From Rhodoferax sp. (GTDB taxonomy: Bacteria > Pseudomonadota > Gammaproteobacteria > Burkholderiales > Burkholderiaceae_C), in assembly GCA_016463455.1 (NCBI GenBank), contig JAEMRG010000123.1:1-6176 (forward strand): a stretch of 6,176 bases of DNA. The letters run 5' to 3'. This document shows positions 1-6,176 of this stretch, one piece after another. Within the stretch, counting starts at the first letter, position 1, and every line of letters begins with the position of its first letter. The notes below the pieces were generated by a model. It had not been told where the DNA came from and did no database searches. It saw only the letters and a list, made by a program, of their open reading frames with translations. Position numbers and translations under genes: made by a program.

Positions 1-54
1 TCAGCCGCTAAGTTTGCGGGCGAAAACAAGATCACGCCGCGCAAGTGCTCGTGA
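1..54 (+). CDS. 3' end of an upstream gene, probably a Liv-type transporter component (partial)
   Basis: The frame beginning at base 1 is open and ends at TGA 52-54, giving a 17-residue tail that ends in TPRKCS. Its stop overlaps the GTG at 51 in a GTGA junction, the usual layout of translationally coupled operon genes, which is the main reason to think it is real. The next gene is a LivF-type ATPase, so the missing gene is probably another component of the same amino acid uptake system. A periplasmic substrate-binding protein is my first guess and a LivM permease or LivG ATPase are alternatives. The fragment is too short to identify the product. Confidence 0.5.
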   Translation, partial: SAAKFAGENKITPRKCS

Positions 55-905
55 GTCCCACTACGGTTTTAGAGACAAGTAGCGTCGCCGAGCCTTTGGC
101 TTCGGCGCCGCCCATCTTGTCGGTAAAAAATATCGAGGTCATCTACGATCACGTGATATTGGTTTTGCGCGGCGTCTCGTTTGTAGTGCCCCAGGGAAAA
201 ATAGTTGCTTTGCTTGGGGCAAATGGCGCTGGCAAAAGCACGACGCTGAAATCGGTTTCAACGCTTCTAGCCTCCGAGCGAGGCGAGGTGACCAAGGGCT
301 CTATCGAGTTTCGAGGTAAACGCACCGAGGGACTTGCCCCTGGCGAAATGGTCGACATGGGTATGGTCCAGGTCATGGAGGGCCGGCACTGCTTTGGTCA
401 TCTGAGCGTGGAAGACAATCTCATCACTGGCGCCTACGCCCGACCGATCAAATACGCCCAGGTGCGCCAGGAACTCGAGAGGATTTACGCCTATTTTCCA
501 CGCCTGAAAACGCGACGCACCAGCTTGGCCGGGTATACGTCGGGTGGTGAGCAGCAAATGGTGGCCATCGGACGCGCCATGATGGCCAAGCCGAGCATGT
601 TGCTACTCGACGAACCCTCGATGGGCTTGGCGCCTCAAATCGTTGCAGAAATCTTCGAAATCGTTCGTGATCTGAACCAAAAAGAAGGCGTCAGTATTTT
701 GCTGGCCGAACAAAACACCAATGTGGCCCTGAAGTACGCAGACTACGGCTACATCTTAGAAAGTGGCCGTGTCATGATGGACGGTACGGCGAAAGCACTA
801 GCTGAAAATGCAGACGTCAAAGAGTTTTACTTGGGCGTTTCCAATGAAGGCCGAAAGAGCTTCCGTGGCATGAAGTCTTATCGGCGCCGAAAGCGCTGGC
901 TATAG
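51..905 (+). CDS. LivF-type ABC transporter ATP-binding protein (branched-chain amino acid uptake family)
   Basis: This is a cytoplasmic ATPase subunit of a HAAT-family importer; LivF pairs with LivG to drive uptake of branched-chain or related amino acids through LivHM. Numbering from GTG 45, Walker A is GANGAGKST (58-66), the Q-loop is near Q109, the ABC signature is TSGGEQQ (165-171), Walker B is MLLLDEPS (185-192), and AEQN (221-224) stands where other ABC ATPases carry the H-loop histidine. LivF proteins normally have xEQN there. The basic tail ending YRRRKRWL is typical, as I recall, of the LivF subgroup found in Burkholderiales operons. Length, about 285 residues, is slightly above the usual 230-270 because of a roughly 24-residue N-terminal lead. 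There are two possible GTG starts, at 45 and 51. I chose 51 because it forms a GTGA overlap with the preceding stop; neither start has a clear Shine-Dalgarno, consistent with translational coupling. The substrate cannot be read from the ATPase. Confidence 0.9.
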   Translation: MSPTTVLETSSVAEPLASAPPILSVKNIEVIYDHVILVLRGVSFVVPQGKIVALLGANGAGKSTTLKSVSTLLASERGEVTKGSIEFRGKRTEGLAPGEMVDMGMVQVMEGRHCFGHLSVEDNLITGAYARPIKYAQVRQELERIYAYFPRLKTRRTSLAGYTSGGEQQMVAIGRAMMAKPSMLLLDEPSMGLAPQIVAEIFEIVRDLNQKEGVSILLAEQNTNVALKYADYGYILESGRVMMDGTAKALAENADVKEFYLGVSNEGRKSFRGMKSYRRRKRWL

Positions 906-995
906 GCTAAGGACGCCAAAACACGCGGCTGGGATGGGTTTTAACCATGGCCTTGAGGCGCTAGCCCTATTGCCCGTTTTTGTCGCGCTAGGCGC

Positions 996-1958
996 TCAGG
1001 CAGAGCCCTCCACCGGCGAAGTCAACATGCCGCTGTGCATGGCAGCGTGCTGCAACCATTGCGCGTCGCGCGCGAGGTCCATGGCCGCTTGCATAGCACG
1101 CGAAGGTCGCACCTGCGCGTTAAACATGAAGCCGATGGGCGTGCGCACTTCGGGTTCGACCAAAGGCAATGCTTCCAGTTGACGGTCGCTGCGCACCGCT
1201 CCGACCAAGGCGCCAGGCAAAATCCCGCACATCTGGCCTTGCACCACGCTCAAGGCCATGGCCAAGATGGAGTTGGTCTCCATGGCCGGAGCCACTTGCA
1301 CCCCAGCCTGGAGCAAGGCGGCATCGACGATCGTGCGGTTATGCATTTCTGGCGTCAACAAGCACAAAGGAAAGCGACCTGCTTGCTGCCAAGTCAGGGG
1401 GTGGCCGATGCGCAGACCATCGGCTTGCGGGCTGTCGGCACGGCGCAACAAAAAATAGTGTTCTGTGTATTGCGCAATAGCACTAAGCCGTGCGCCTTTA
1501 GAGTCCATGCGGTCGATGTATCCCATGGCCAGGTCCAAGGACAAGGTCTCCAGGCCTTTTTCCAACTCGGCCGAGCTGAAGGACAAGACAATCGGCCGGA
1601 TACCGCTTTGCCGAGCCTGCAACATCGCGGCAAAGCGCGCCGCAACCGGCACCGCCGTGGGCACCGCCCCAATGCGCAGCGGACCATGCGGCGCCAGGGC
1701 ATCGCCTTTTAAAGACTCTAGCAGCAAGGCATGTTCATGCAGCATACGCTGCGCCGAGGCCAGAATAATTTCTCCCTCGGGCGTAAAGCCCACGTAATTG
1801 CGCTCCCGCCTGACGATGACCGCCTCAAACTCCTCCTCCAGTGCCCGCAAGGCATTGGACAGCGCCGGTTGCGTGATATGGCAAGCCTGCGCCGCCCGCC
1901 CAAAATGGCGGTGCTCGCTCAAAGCCACCAGATAACGCAGACTCGGAAGTAGATTCAT
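996..1958 (-). CDS. LysR-family transcriptional regulator
   Basis: This 320-residue protein has the standard LysR length and order. An N-terminal winged helix-turn-helix (about 1-60) contains HFGRAAQACHITQPALSNAL, followed by the typical LRALEEEF and GFTPEGE segments. A linker helix leads to an effector-binding domain (about 92-300) beginning PLRIGAVPTAVPV. Such proteins bind DNA as tetramers and switch target promoters on binding a small molecule. The ATG at 1958 is supported by AAGG just upstream, though the spacing is short. It starts 20 nt after the apbC stop on the same strand, so it is probably read from the apbC transcript, and it converges on the livF-type gene. LysR genes usually act on a divergent neighbour, but no divergent target adjoins this one. 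The N-terminus resembles, from memory, the LysR regulators next to NAD-dependent formate dehydrogenase (fds) genes in Burkholderiales. No fds gene is in the window, so that link is only a suggestion. Confidence 0.93.
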   Translation of the reverse strand: MNLLPSLRYLVALSEHRHFGRAAQACHITQPALSNALRALEEEFEAVIVRRERNYVGFTPEGEIILASAQRMLHEHALLLESLKGDALAPHGPLRIGAVPTAVPVAARFAAMLQARQSGIRPIVLSFSSAELEKGLETLSLDLAMGYIDRMDSKGARLSAIAQYTEHYFLLRRADSPQADGLRIGHPLTWQQAGRFPLCLLTPEMHNRTIVDAALLQAGVQVAPAMETNSILAMALSVVQGQMCGILPGALVGAVRSDRQLEALPLVEPEVRTPIGFMFNAQVRPSRAMQAAMDLARDAQWLQHAAMHSGMLTSPVEGSA

Positions 1959-1978
1959 AGCCTTATTGCCATGCGGGC

Positions 1979-3070
1979 TCAGGTATCTTTGGAAATTTTT
2001 ATCGAAGGGAACTTAGACGAAAAGTCTTTGTTCTTGGCTGCAATCGCCACCGCGACTTTGCGCGCCACGGCCATGTAGATGGCTGCCACATCGCCCAAGG
2101 AGTCGGCCACAACCGTGGGCTTGCCACTATCAGCTTGCAAGCGGATCTGCATGTCCAAAGGCAGCGCACCTAGGTAGTCCATTTGGTATTCCTGTGCCAG
2201 CTTACGCCCGCCATCGGCACCGAATATATGCTCCACATGCTTGCAGTTGCTGCATACATGTACCGCCATGTTTTCTACGATGCCCAAAATCGGCACGCCG
2301 ACTTTTTCAAACATCTTGATGCCTTTTTTGGCGTCCAGCAGCGCAATATCCTGCGGCGTGGTCACCACCACCGCGCCGGTCATGGGCACCCGCTGCGAAA
2401 GCGTCAGTTGGATATCGCCGGTGCCCGGTGGCATGTCAACAATCAGGTAATCGAGTTCGCGCCAGTTGGTTTGACGCAGCAATTGTTCCAACGCCTGCGT
2501 AGCCATGGGACCGCGCCAGATCATGGCCTGGTCTTGGTCCACCAAAAAGCCGATGGACATGACTTGCACGCCATAGTTTTCCAAGGGCTCCATGGTCTTG
2601 CCATCGGCGCTGTCGGGCTTGCCACTGATGCCCATCATCATGGGGATGCTGGGGCCGTAAATGTCGGCATCCAGCAGTCCAACGCTGGCGCCCTCTGCGG
2701 CTAGTGCCAGGGCCAGGTTGACGGCGGTGGTGCTTTTACCCACGCCGCCCTTACCCGAGGCTACGGCCACAATGTTTTTCACACCGGGCAATAGTTGCAC
2801 GCCGCGCTGCACCGAATGCGCCGCAATTTTGGTGTGCAAATGCACCGAAACCTGCTGCACGCCATCTAAGGCTTGTACTGCGGCCGTCAAAGCAAGGCGC
2901 AGGGCGTCCCACTGGCTCTTGGCTGGGTAGCCCAGTTCGACGTCAAAGGACACGGCATCTTGTGCAATCTGCACATTGCGCACTGCCTTGGTCGATACAA
3001 AATCTCGCCCCGTGTTGGTATCCACTACCTGTTTGAGGGCATCCAAAACACCCTGTTCCGTCACTGCCAT
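1979..3070 (-). CDS. apbC: Iron-sulfur cluster carrier protein ApbC (Mrp/NBP35 family P-loop ATPase)
   Basis: ApbC (also named Mrp) is a cytoplasmic dimeric ATPase that holds and transfers Fe-S clusters to apoproteins. The 363-residue product is full length. It has an N-terminal DUF59/MIP18-like domain (about 5-80), then a MinD/Mrp-type ATPase domain with the deviant Walker A SGKGGVGKST (105-114, signature lysine K107), DADIYGPS (134-141), and the Walker B/switch segment VDMPPGTGD (211-219). The cluster-binding motif CSNC (C273, C276) is intact. The ATG at 3070 follows a strong CAGGAG with 6-nt spacing. The gene is divergent from the patatin-like gene, with metG beyond it. In E. coli mrp and metG are also divergent neighbours, so this is an old arrangement. 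The LysR gene follows 20 nt downstream. Confidence 0.97.
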   Translation of the reverse strand: MAVTEQGVLDALKQVVDTNTGRDFVSTKAVRNVQIAQDAVSFDVELGYPAKSQWDALRLALTAAVQALDGVQQVSVHLHTKIAAHSVQRGVQLLPGVKNIVAVASGKGGVGKSTTAVNLALALAAEGASVGLLDADIYGPSIPMMMGISGKPDSADGKTMEPLENYGVQVMSIGFLVDQDQAMIWRGPMATQALEQLLRQTNWRELDYLIVDMPPGTGDIQLTLSQRVPMTGAVVVTTPQDIALLDAKKGIKMFEKVGVPILGIVENMAVHVCSNCKHVEHIFGADGGRKLAQEYQMDYLGALPLDMQIRLQADSGKPTVVADSLGDVAAIYMAVARKVAVAIAAKNKDFSSKFPSIKISKDT

Positions 3071-3076
3071 TGCATT

Positions 3077-3082
3077 CTCCTG
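3077..3082 (-). promoter_or_regulatory. Shine-Dalgarno site of apbC
   Basis: On the minus strand CAGGAG lies 6 nt before the ATG at 3070. It fixes the apbC start; another ATG 5 nt upstream of it is out of frame. Confidence 0.8.
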
Positions 3083-3131
3083 AAGGCGAGTAGTCTAGCC
3101 CTGTGGCCCATGGCCTTGGCGGGCAGCGGAC

Positions 3132-3159
3132 TTGCGATAGGCGAGAGGGTCGCTACTAT
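3132..3159 (+). promoter_or_regulatory. Possible sigma70-type promoter for the patatin-like gene
   Basis: TTGCGA (3132-3137) and TACTAT (3154-3159) are separated by 16 nt, and each matches the sigma70 consensus at four of six positions. Transcription would begin about 6-8 nt downstream, at roughly 3166, which is at or next to the proposed ATG at 3167. The message would then be leaderless or nearly so. This is a weak pattern match in a 96-nt divergent intergenic region and could be chance. Confidence 0.25.
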
Positions 3160-3166
3160 CGGGAAC

Positions 3167-4381
3167 ATGTTGTCCGCACCACCTGTACCCAGCAAGTCCA
3201 GCGCCCATAACGCCTTGCTGCTTAGCGGCGGCGGGGCGCGAGCGGCCTACCAGGTGGGCGTGCTGCAAACCATCGCCGCCATACGCCGCGAACAAGGGCA
3301 GGCCCACGGGCCCAATCCCTTCCCCATCCTGAGCGGTACTTCGGCAGGTGCTATCAATGCCGCTGCATTGGCCTGCGGCGCCGATGACTTCGATCAGGCG
3401 GTGGCGCATATGGCCCACACCTGGCAACACATCCATGCCGAACAGGTTTACCACGTCAGCGGCTTGCGCATGCTGCGCGCTGGCGCGCGCTGGTTGGGCT
3501 TGCTGTCGCTGGGCTGGTTGCTGACGCGCTGGTGGCGCATCAAACCGCGCTCTTTGCTGGACAACGCGCCACTGGAGGACTTGCTAGCGCACATGGTGGC
3601 GCTCGGCCGTCTGCCGCATATGCTGCAAGCGGGACACCTCAAAGCCCTGGCGGTCAGTGCGTCGAGCTACACGACCGGCCAGCATGTGACCTTTTTTCAG
3701 GGAGCCAAGGAGGCGCAAGAGTGGCAACGCTCGCAACGCTTTGGCGTGCGCGCCGGTATCAGTTACACGCATTTGATGGCCTCGGCCGCAATACCCTTTA
3801 TCTTTCCAGCCAAGGCTTTGCCTTTGCACCAGCACCAAGAATATTTTGGCGACGGCTCGATGCGCCAAAGCGCCCCCCTGTCGCCGGCCATCCGGCTGGG
3901 GGCCGAACGCGTGTTAGTCATAGGCGCCGGACGCATGGCCGAACCGCATGACAGCGAGCGGCCTCAAAGCGGCCAATACCCCTCACTAGCGCAAATCGCC
4001 GGGCACGCCATGTCCAGTATTTTTCTGGACGCACTGGCGGTGGATATCGAGCGGGTGCGGCGCATCAACCAAACCATTGCACTGGTGCCTCCGCAAGCAC
4101 GCGCAGCCAGCAGCCTGCGCCCGGTGGAGGTGCTGGTCATCGCGCCCAGCCAGCGCTTGGATGACATCGCCAGCCGCCATGTGGGCGCCTTGCCAGTGGC
4201 GGTGCGCAGCTTGCTCGGGGGTGTGGGTATTTCGGCTGCACCGCAGGACGCTAAGGGCGCAGCCCTGGCCAGCTATCTTTTGTTTGAAGCGGCCTACACC
4301 GGCGAACTCATGGCCTTGGGCCGTGCTGACGCGCTGGCGCAAAGGGCCGCGATCTGCGGCTTTTTCGGCTGGCCGGACTAA
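3167..4381 (+). CDS. Patatin-like phospholipase family protein
   Basis: This is a predicted serine acyl hydrolase of the patatin fold with a Ser-Asp dyad, likely acting on phospholipids or other acyl esters at the membrane; its substrate is unknown. With the start at 3167 (404 residues), the oxyanion-hole glycines are SGGGAR (20-25), the nucleophile elbow is GTSAG (57-61, Ser59), and the catalytic Asp is D229 in FGDGS, where DGG or DGA is more usual. All needed residues are present. A Trp-rich hydrophobic stretch (about 108-124) could touch a membrane. There is no signal peptide. The frame is open back to 2873, but that part overlaps apbC antisense and is not protein-like. The ATG at 3167 lies just before the conserved domain. 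ATG 3110 is an alternative giving 19 more residues. Neither start has a good Shine-Dalgarno. metG begins 52 nt downstream on the same strand and may be co-transcribed. Confidence 0.9.
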   Translation: MLSAPPVPSKSSAHNALLLSGGGARAAYQVGVLQTIAAIRREQGQAHGPNPFPILSGTSAGAINAAALACGADDFDQAVAHMAHTWQHIHAEQVYHVSGLRMLRAGARWLGLLSLGWLLTRWWRIKPRSLLDNAPLEDLLAHMVALGRLPHMLQAGHLKALAVSASSYTTGQHVTFFQGAKEAQEWQRSQRFGVRAGISYTHLMASAAIPFIFPAKALPLHQHQEYFGDGSMRQSAPLSPAIRLGAERVLVIGAGRMAEPHDSERPQSGQYPSLAQIAGHAMSSIFLDALAVDIERVRRINQTIALVPPQARAASSLRPVEVLVIAPSQRLDDIASRHVGALPVAVRSLLGGVGISAAPQDAKGAALASYLLFEAAYTGELMALGRADALAQRAAICGFFGWPD

Positions 4382-4433
4382 AATCGTCCCCTTTTCCCAC
4401 GCACAGGCGGCTGTCAAAGGCGCCACGCCACCC

Positions 4434-6176
4434 ATGCCCCGCCAACTGTTTGTCACCACCGCCCTGCCCTACGCCAACGGCAAATTCCATATCGGCCACA
4501 TCATGGAGTACATCCAGGCCGACATCTGGGTGCGTTTTCAACGCATGCAGGGCCACCAGGTGAATTTTGTTTGCGCGGACGATACGCACGGCGCGCCCAT
4601 CATGATTGCGGCTGAAAAAGCCGGCAAAACCCCTCAGCAGTTTGTGGCTGATATTGCGGCGGGTCGCAAGCCCTACCTGGACGGCTTTCACATCAGCTTT
4701 GATAACTGGCACAGCACCGACGCCCCGGAAAACCACGCCCTGGCGCGCCAGATTTATTGCGACTTGCGCGATATCCCCGAGAGCGAAGGCGGCTCGCTGA
4801 TCGCGCGTAAAACTATTGAGCAGTTTTTCGACCCGGCGAAAAACATGTTTTTACCGGACCGCTTTATCCAAGGCGAGTGCCCCAAGTGTCACGCCAAAGA
4901 CCAGTACGGCGACAACTGCGAAGTTTGCGGTGCGGTCTATGCGCCCACGGATTTGATTGACCCGGTGTCGGTGCTTTCTGGCGTGCGACCCGAACTGAAA
5001 AGCTCGGAGCATTTTTTCTTTAAATTGTCCGACCCGCGCTGCGTGGAGTTTTTGCAAAAATGGACGCAAGATGGACGTCTACAACCCGAGGTCGCCAACA
5101 AAGTCAAGGAATGGTTTAGCGTGCGCAGTAACCCGGACGGCACGACCAGCGAGGGCTTGGGAGACTGGGACATCAGCCGCGACGCGCCCTACTTCGGCAT
5201 TGAAATACCGGATGCGCCGAGCAAGTATTTTTATGTCTGGCTGGATGCGCCGGTGGGCTACCTGGCCTCCTTGAAAAACCTCATGGACCAACGCGGCCAG
5301 AACTACGAAGCCTACATGGCCCAGCCCGACTTGGAGCAGTACCACTTCATCGGCAAAGACATCGTCACCTTCCACACCTTATTCTGGCCCGCCATGCTGC
5401 ATTTCAGCGGCCGCAAAGCGCCGGACAAGGTATTTGTGCACGGCTTTTTGACGGTGAACAACGGCGAGAAGATGAGCAAAAGCCGCGGCACCGGCCTGGA
5501 CCCGCTCAAATACTTAAGCCTAGGCATGAACCCCGAGTGGCTGCGCTACTACCTGGCAACCAAACTCTCGGCGCGCAATGAAGACATCGACTTCAACGCA
5601 GACGACTTTCTGGCGCGGGTGAACAGCGATTTGATCGGCAAGTTTGTGAATATTGCGAGCCGGGCGGCGGGGTTCTTAGTTAAAAACTTTGATGGACACA
5701 TCGGATTTATTGGCGACTCAGCGCACCTTATAGATGGGGCGCGTAATTCAGCTTTTCTTGCGGCGCAAGCCTATGAAGCGCGCGACTTTGGAAAAGCTTT
5801 GCGGGAGATTATGACGATCGCCGATGGCTTGAACGCCTCGTTCGATGCTGCTAAACCTTGGGTTCTTGCGAAGGATGAAAGCAAGCGCGATGAGCTTCAG
5901 GATATTTGCTCACGCGTGCTTCACGGATTCAAACTTCTTTCTGTCCTGTTAACACCGGTGTTACCGGCATTGACAGAAAAAGTAGCCAAAGAACTGTTTA
6001 TGCTCGATCGAAGCTTTACTTGGGACGATGCGTCGCCCCTACCAAGCCGCGTGGCTCCTTATCAACACCTTATGCAGCGCGTCATCCCCGAACAACTAGA
6101 AGCTTTGTTCGAGCCGCCTGCGAAATTGGGGTCAGATCCCGATTTTCCAGCGGAAAACTCGGGCTCTGACCCCAAT
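4434..6176 (+). CDS. metG: Methionyl-tRNA synthetase (partial, open at the right edge)
   Basis: MetRS charges tRNA(Met) with methionine in the cytoplasm. The 581 codons present include the class I HIGH motif (19-22), a zinc-binding knuckle with C149, C152, C162 and C165, WDISRDAPYFG in the catalytic core, KMSKS (346-350), and the helical anticodon-binding domain (about 395-555). Motif spacing follows E. coli MetRS closely. Family members of about 680-700 residues end in an EMAP/OB-fold tRNA-binding domain; that part is not in the window. The ATG at 4434 precedes the expected PRQLFVTTALPYANG start; AAAGG 13 nt upstream is a weak ribosome site. The last 17-18 codons come from the inverted repeat at 6125-6176 and encode two GSDP segments in place of the usual linker. 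Codon use changes sharply near 5670. No stop is seen, so the gene may run on to a full-length protein or be interrupted by the repeat. Confidence 0.96.
   Translation, partial: MPRQLFVTTALPYANGKFHIGHIMEYIQADIWVRFQRMQGHQVNFVCADDTHGAPIMIAAEKAGKTPQQFVADIAAGRKPYLDGFHISFDNWHSTDAPENHALARQIYCDLRDIPESEGGSLIARKTIEQFFDPAKNMFLPDRFIQGECPKCHAKDQYGDNCEVCGAVYAPTDLIDPVSVLSGVRPELKSSEHFFFKLSDPRCVEFLQKWTQDGRLQPEVANKVKEWFSVRSNPDGTTSEGLGDWDISRDAPYFGIEIPDAPSKYFYVWLDAPVGYLASLKNLMDQRGQNYEAYMAQPDLEQYHFIGKDIVTFHTLFWPAMLHFSGRKAPDKVFVHGFLTVNNGEKMSKSRGTGLDPLKYLSLGMNPEWLRYYLATKLSARNEDIDFNADDFLARVNSDLIGKFVNIASRAAGFLVKNFDGHIGFIGDSAHLIDGARNSAFLAAQAYEARDFGKALREIMTIADGLNASFDAAKPWVLAKDESKRDELQDICSRVLHGFKLLSVLLTPVLPALTEKVAKELFMLDRSFTWDDASPLPSRVAPYQHLMQRVIPEQLEALFEPPAKLGSDPDFPAENSGSDPN
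6125..6176. repeat. 52-nt inverted repeat inside metG, REP/RAYT-type element candidate
   Basis: The left arm is 6125-6148, the loop is AGC (6149-6151) and the right arm is 6152-6176. The arms form 23 Watson-Crick pairs with one T-C mismatch (6137/6164) and one bulged base (C6158). The outer 12 bases, ATTGGGGTCAGA, pair perfectly. I recall the TTGGGGTCAGA type of palindrome as a multicopy element flanking IS200-like REP-associated tyrosine transposase genes in proteobacteria; this is memory, not a search. The element has no GTAG motif, so it is not the classic enterobacterial REP. It is the only copy in the window. No transposase is visible, so it is either a stand-alone copy or the edge of a larger element beyond the window. 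Confidence 0.75.

Noticed and set aside
210..620. LivF-type ABC signature beginning TSGG instead of LSGG
   Set aside because: From memory this variant is normal in this LivF subgroup, and all ATPase motifs are present.
955..997. Imperfect inverted repeat (GAGGCGCTAG / CTAGGCGCTC) in the convergent gap, possible bidirectional terminator
   Set aside because: It pairs only with two bulges across a loop of more than 20 nt and has no U-tract directly after the stem; too weak to call.
934..1712. Plus-strand open frames opposite the LysR gene
   Set aside because: They are antisense shadows of a clear LysR gene, with compositions typical of reversed GC-rich coding DNA.
2873..3166. N-terminal extension of the patatin frame back to 2873
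   Set aside because: It lies antisense to the start of apbC and its translation has no patatin features; the conserved domain begins just after 3167.
3186..3262. Alanine in place of the second glycine region in the patatin oxyanion motif (GGGARA)
   Set aside because: From memory this variant is common in bacterial patatin-like proteins, and the catalytic Ser and Asp are intact.
3986..4736. Minus-strand open frames opposite the patatin 3' end and metG
   Set aside because: They overlap two well-supported genes on the other strand and show no recognisable motif.
5950..5963. Perfect 14-bp palindrome TAACACCGGTGTTA inside metG
   Set aside because: It encodes the ordinary MetRS residues LTPVL and has no flanking structure, so it is probably fortuitous.
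6125..6176. The terminal palindrome as a rho-independent terminator
   Set aside because: It lies within the metG frame, no U-tract is visible, and its length and conserved outer ends fit a repeat element better.

Overview
The window reads as a chromosomal segment of a betaproteobacterium, most likely Burkholderiales and probably Comamonadaceae (Rhodoferax/Polaromonas-like). This is inferred from recalled resemblance of the proteins, the GC-rich coding sequence and the gene set; no search was run. Both ends are cut inside genes, so the window looks like a contig or a slice of one.

Layout: (1) 1-905, + strand: the last codons of an upstream gene, then a LivF-type ABC ATPase, the end of a branched-chain amino acid (HAAT family) uptake operon. 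(2) 906-995: a short convergent gap. (3) 3070-996, - strand: apbC/mrp, an Fe-S cluster carrier ATPase, followed after 20 nt by a LysR-family regulator; the two are probably co-transcribed. (4) 3071-3166: a divergent promoter region. (5) 3167-4381, + strand: a patatin-like phospholipase. (6) 4434-6176, + strand: metG, methionyl-tRNA synthetase, open to the right edge.

The divergent pairing of mrp and metG is also known from E. coli; here a patatin gene sits between them. These are mostly housekeeping genes with no obvious joint pathway. The transporter and the LysR gene face each other and look like separate units.

The most notable feature is at the right edge. The last 52 bases (6125-6176) form an almost perfect inverted repeat with 23 pairs, one mismatch, one bulged base and a 3-nt loop. 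It begins and ends with ATTGGGGTCAGA and its complement, which resembles the REP-like elements associated with REP-associated tyrosine transposases (RAYTs). It lies inside the metG reading frame, just after the catalytic and anticodon-binding core and where the linker to the C-terminal tRNA-binding domain is expected. It is read through without a stop codon. The sequence ends exactly at the last base of the repeat, so whether metG continues or is broken cannot be decided here. The metG part before the repeat (about 5670-6120) also has clearly different codon use from the first 1.2 kb of the gene, which suggests a mosaic gene. No tRNA, rRNA, CRISPR array, complete insertion sequence or other dispersed repeat was seen.
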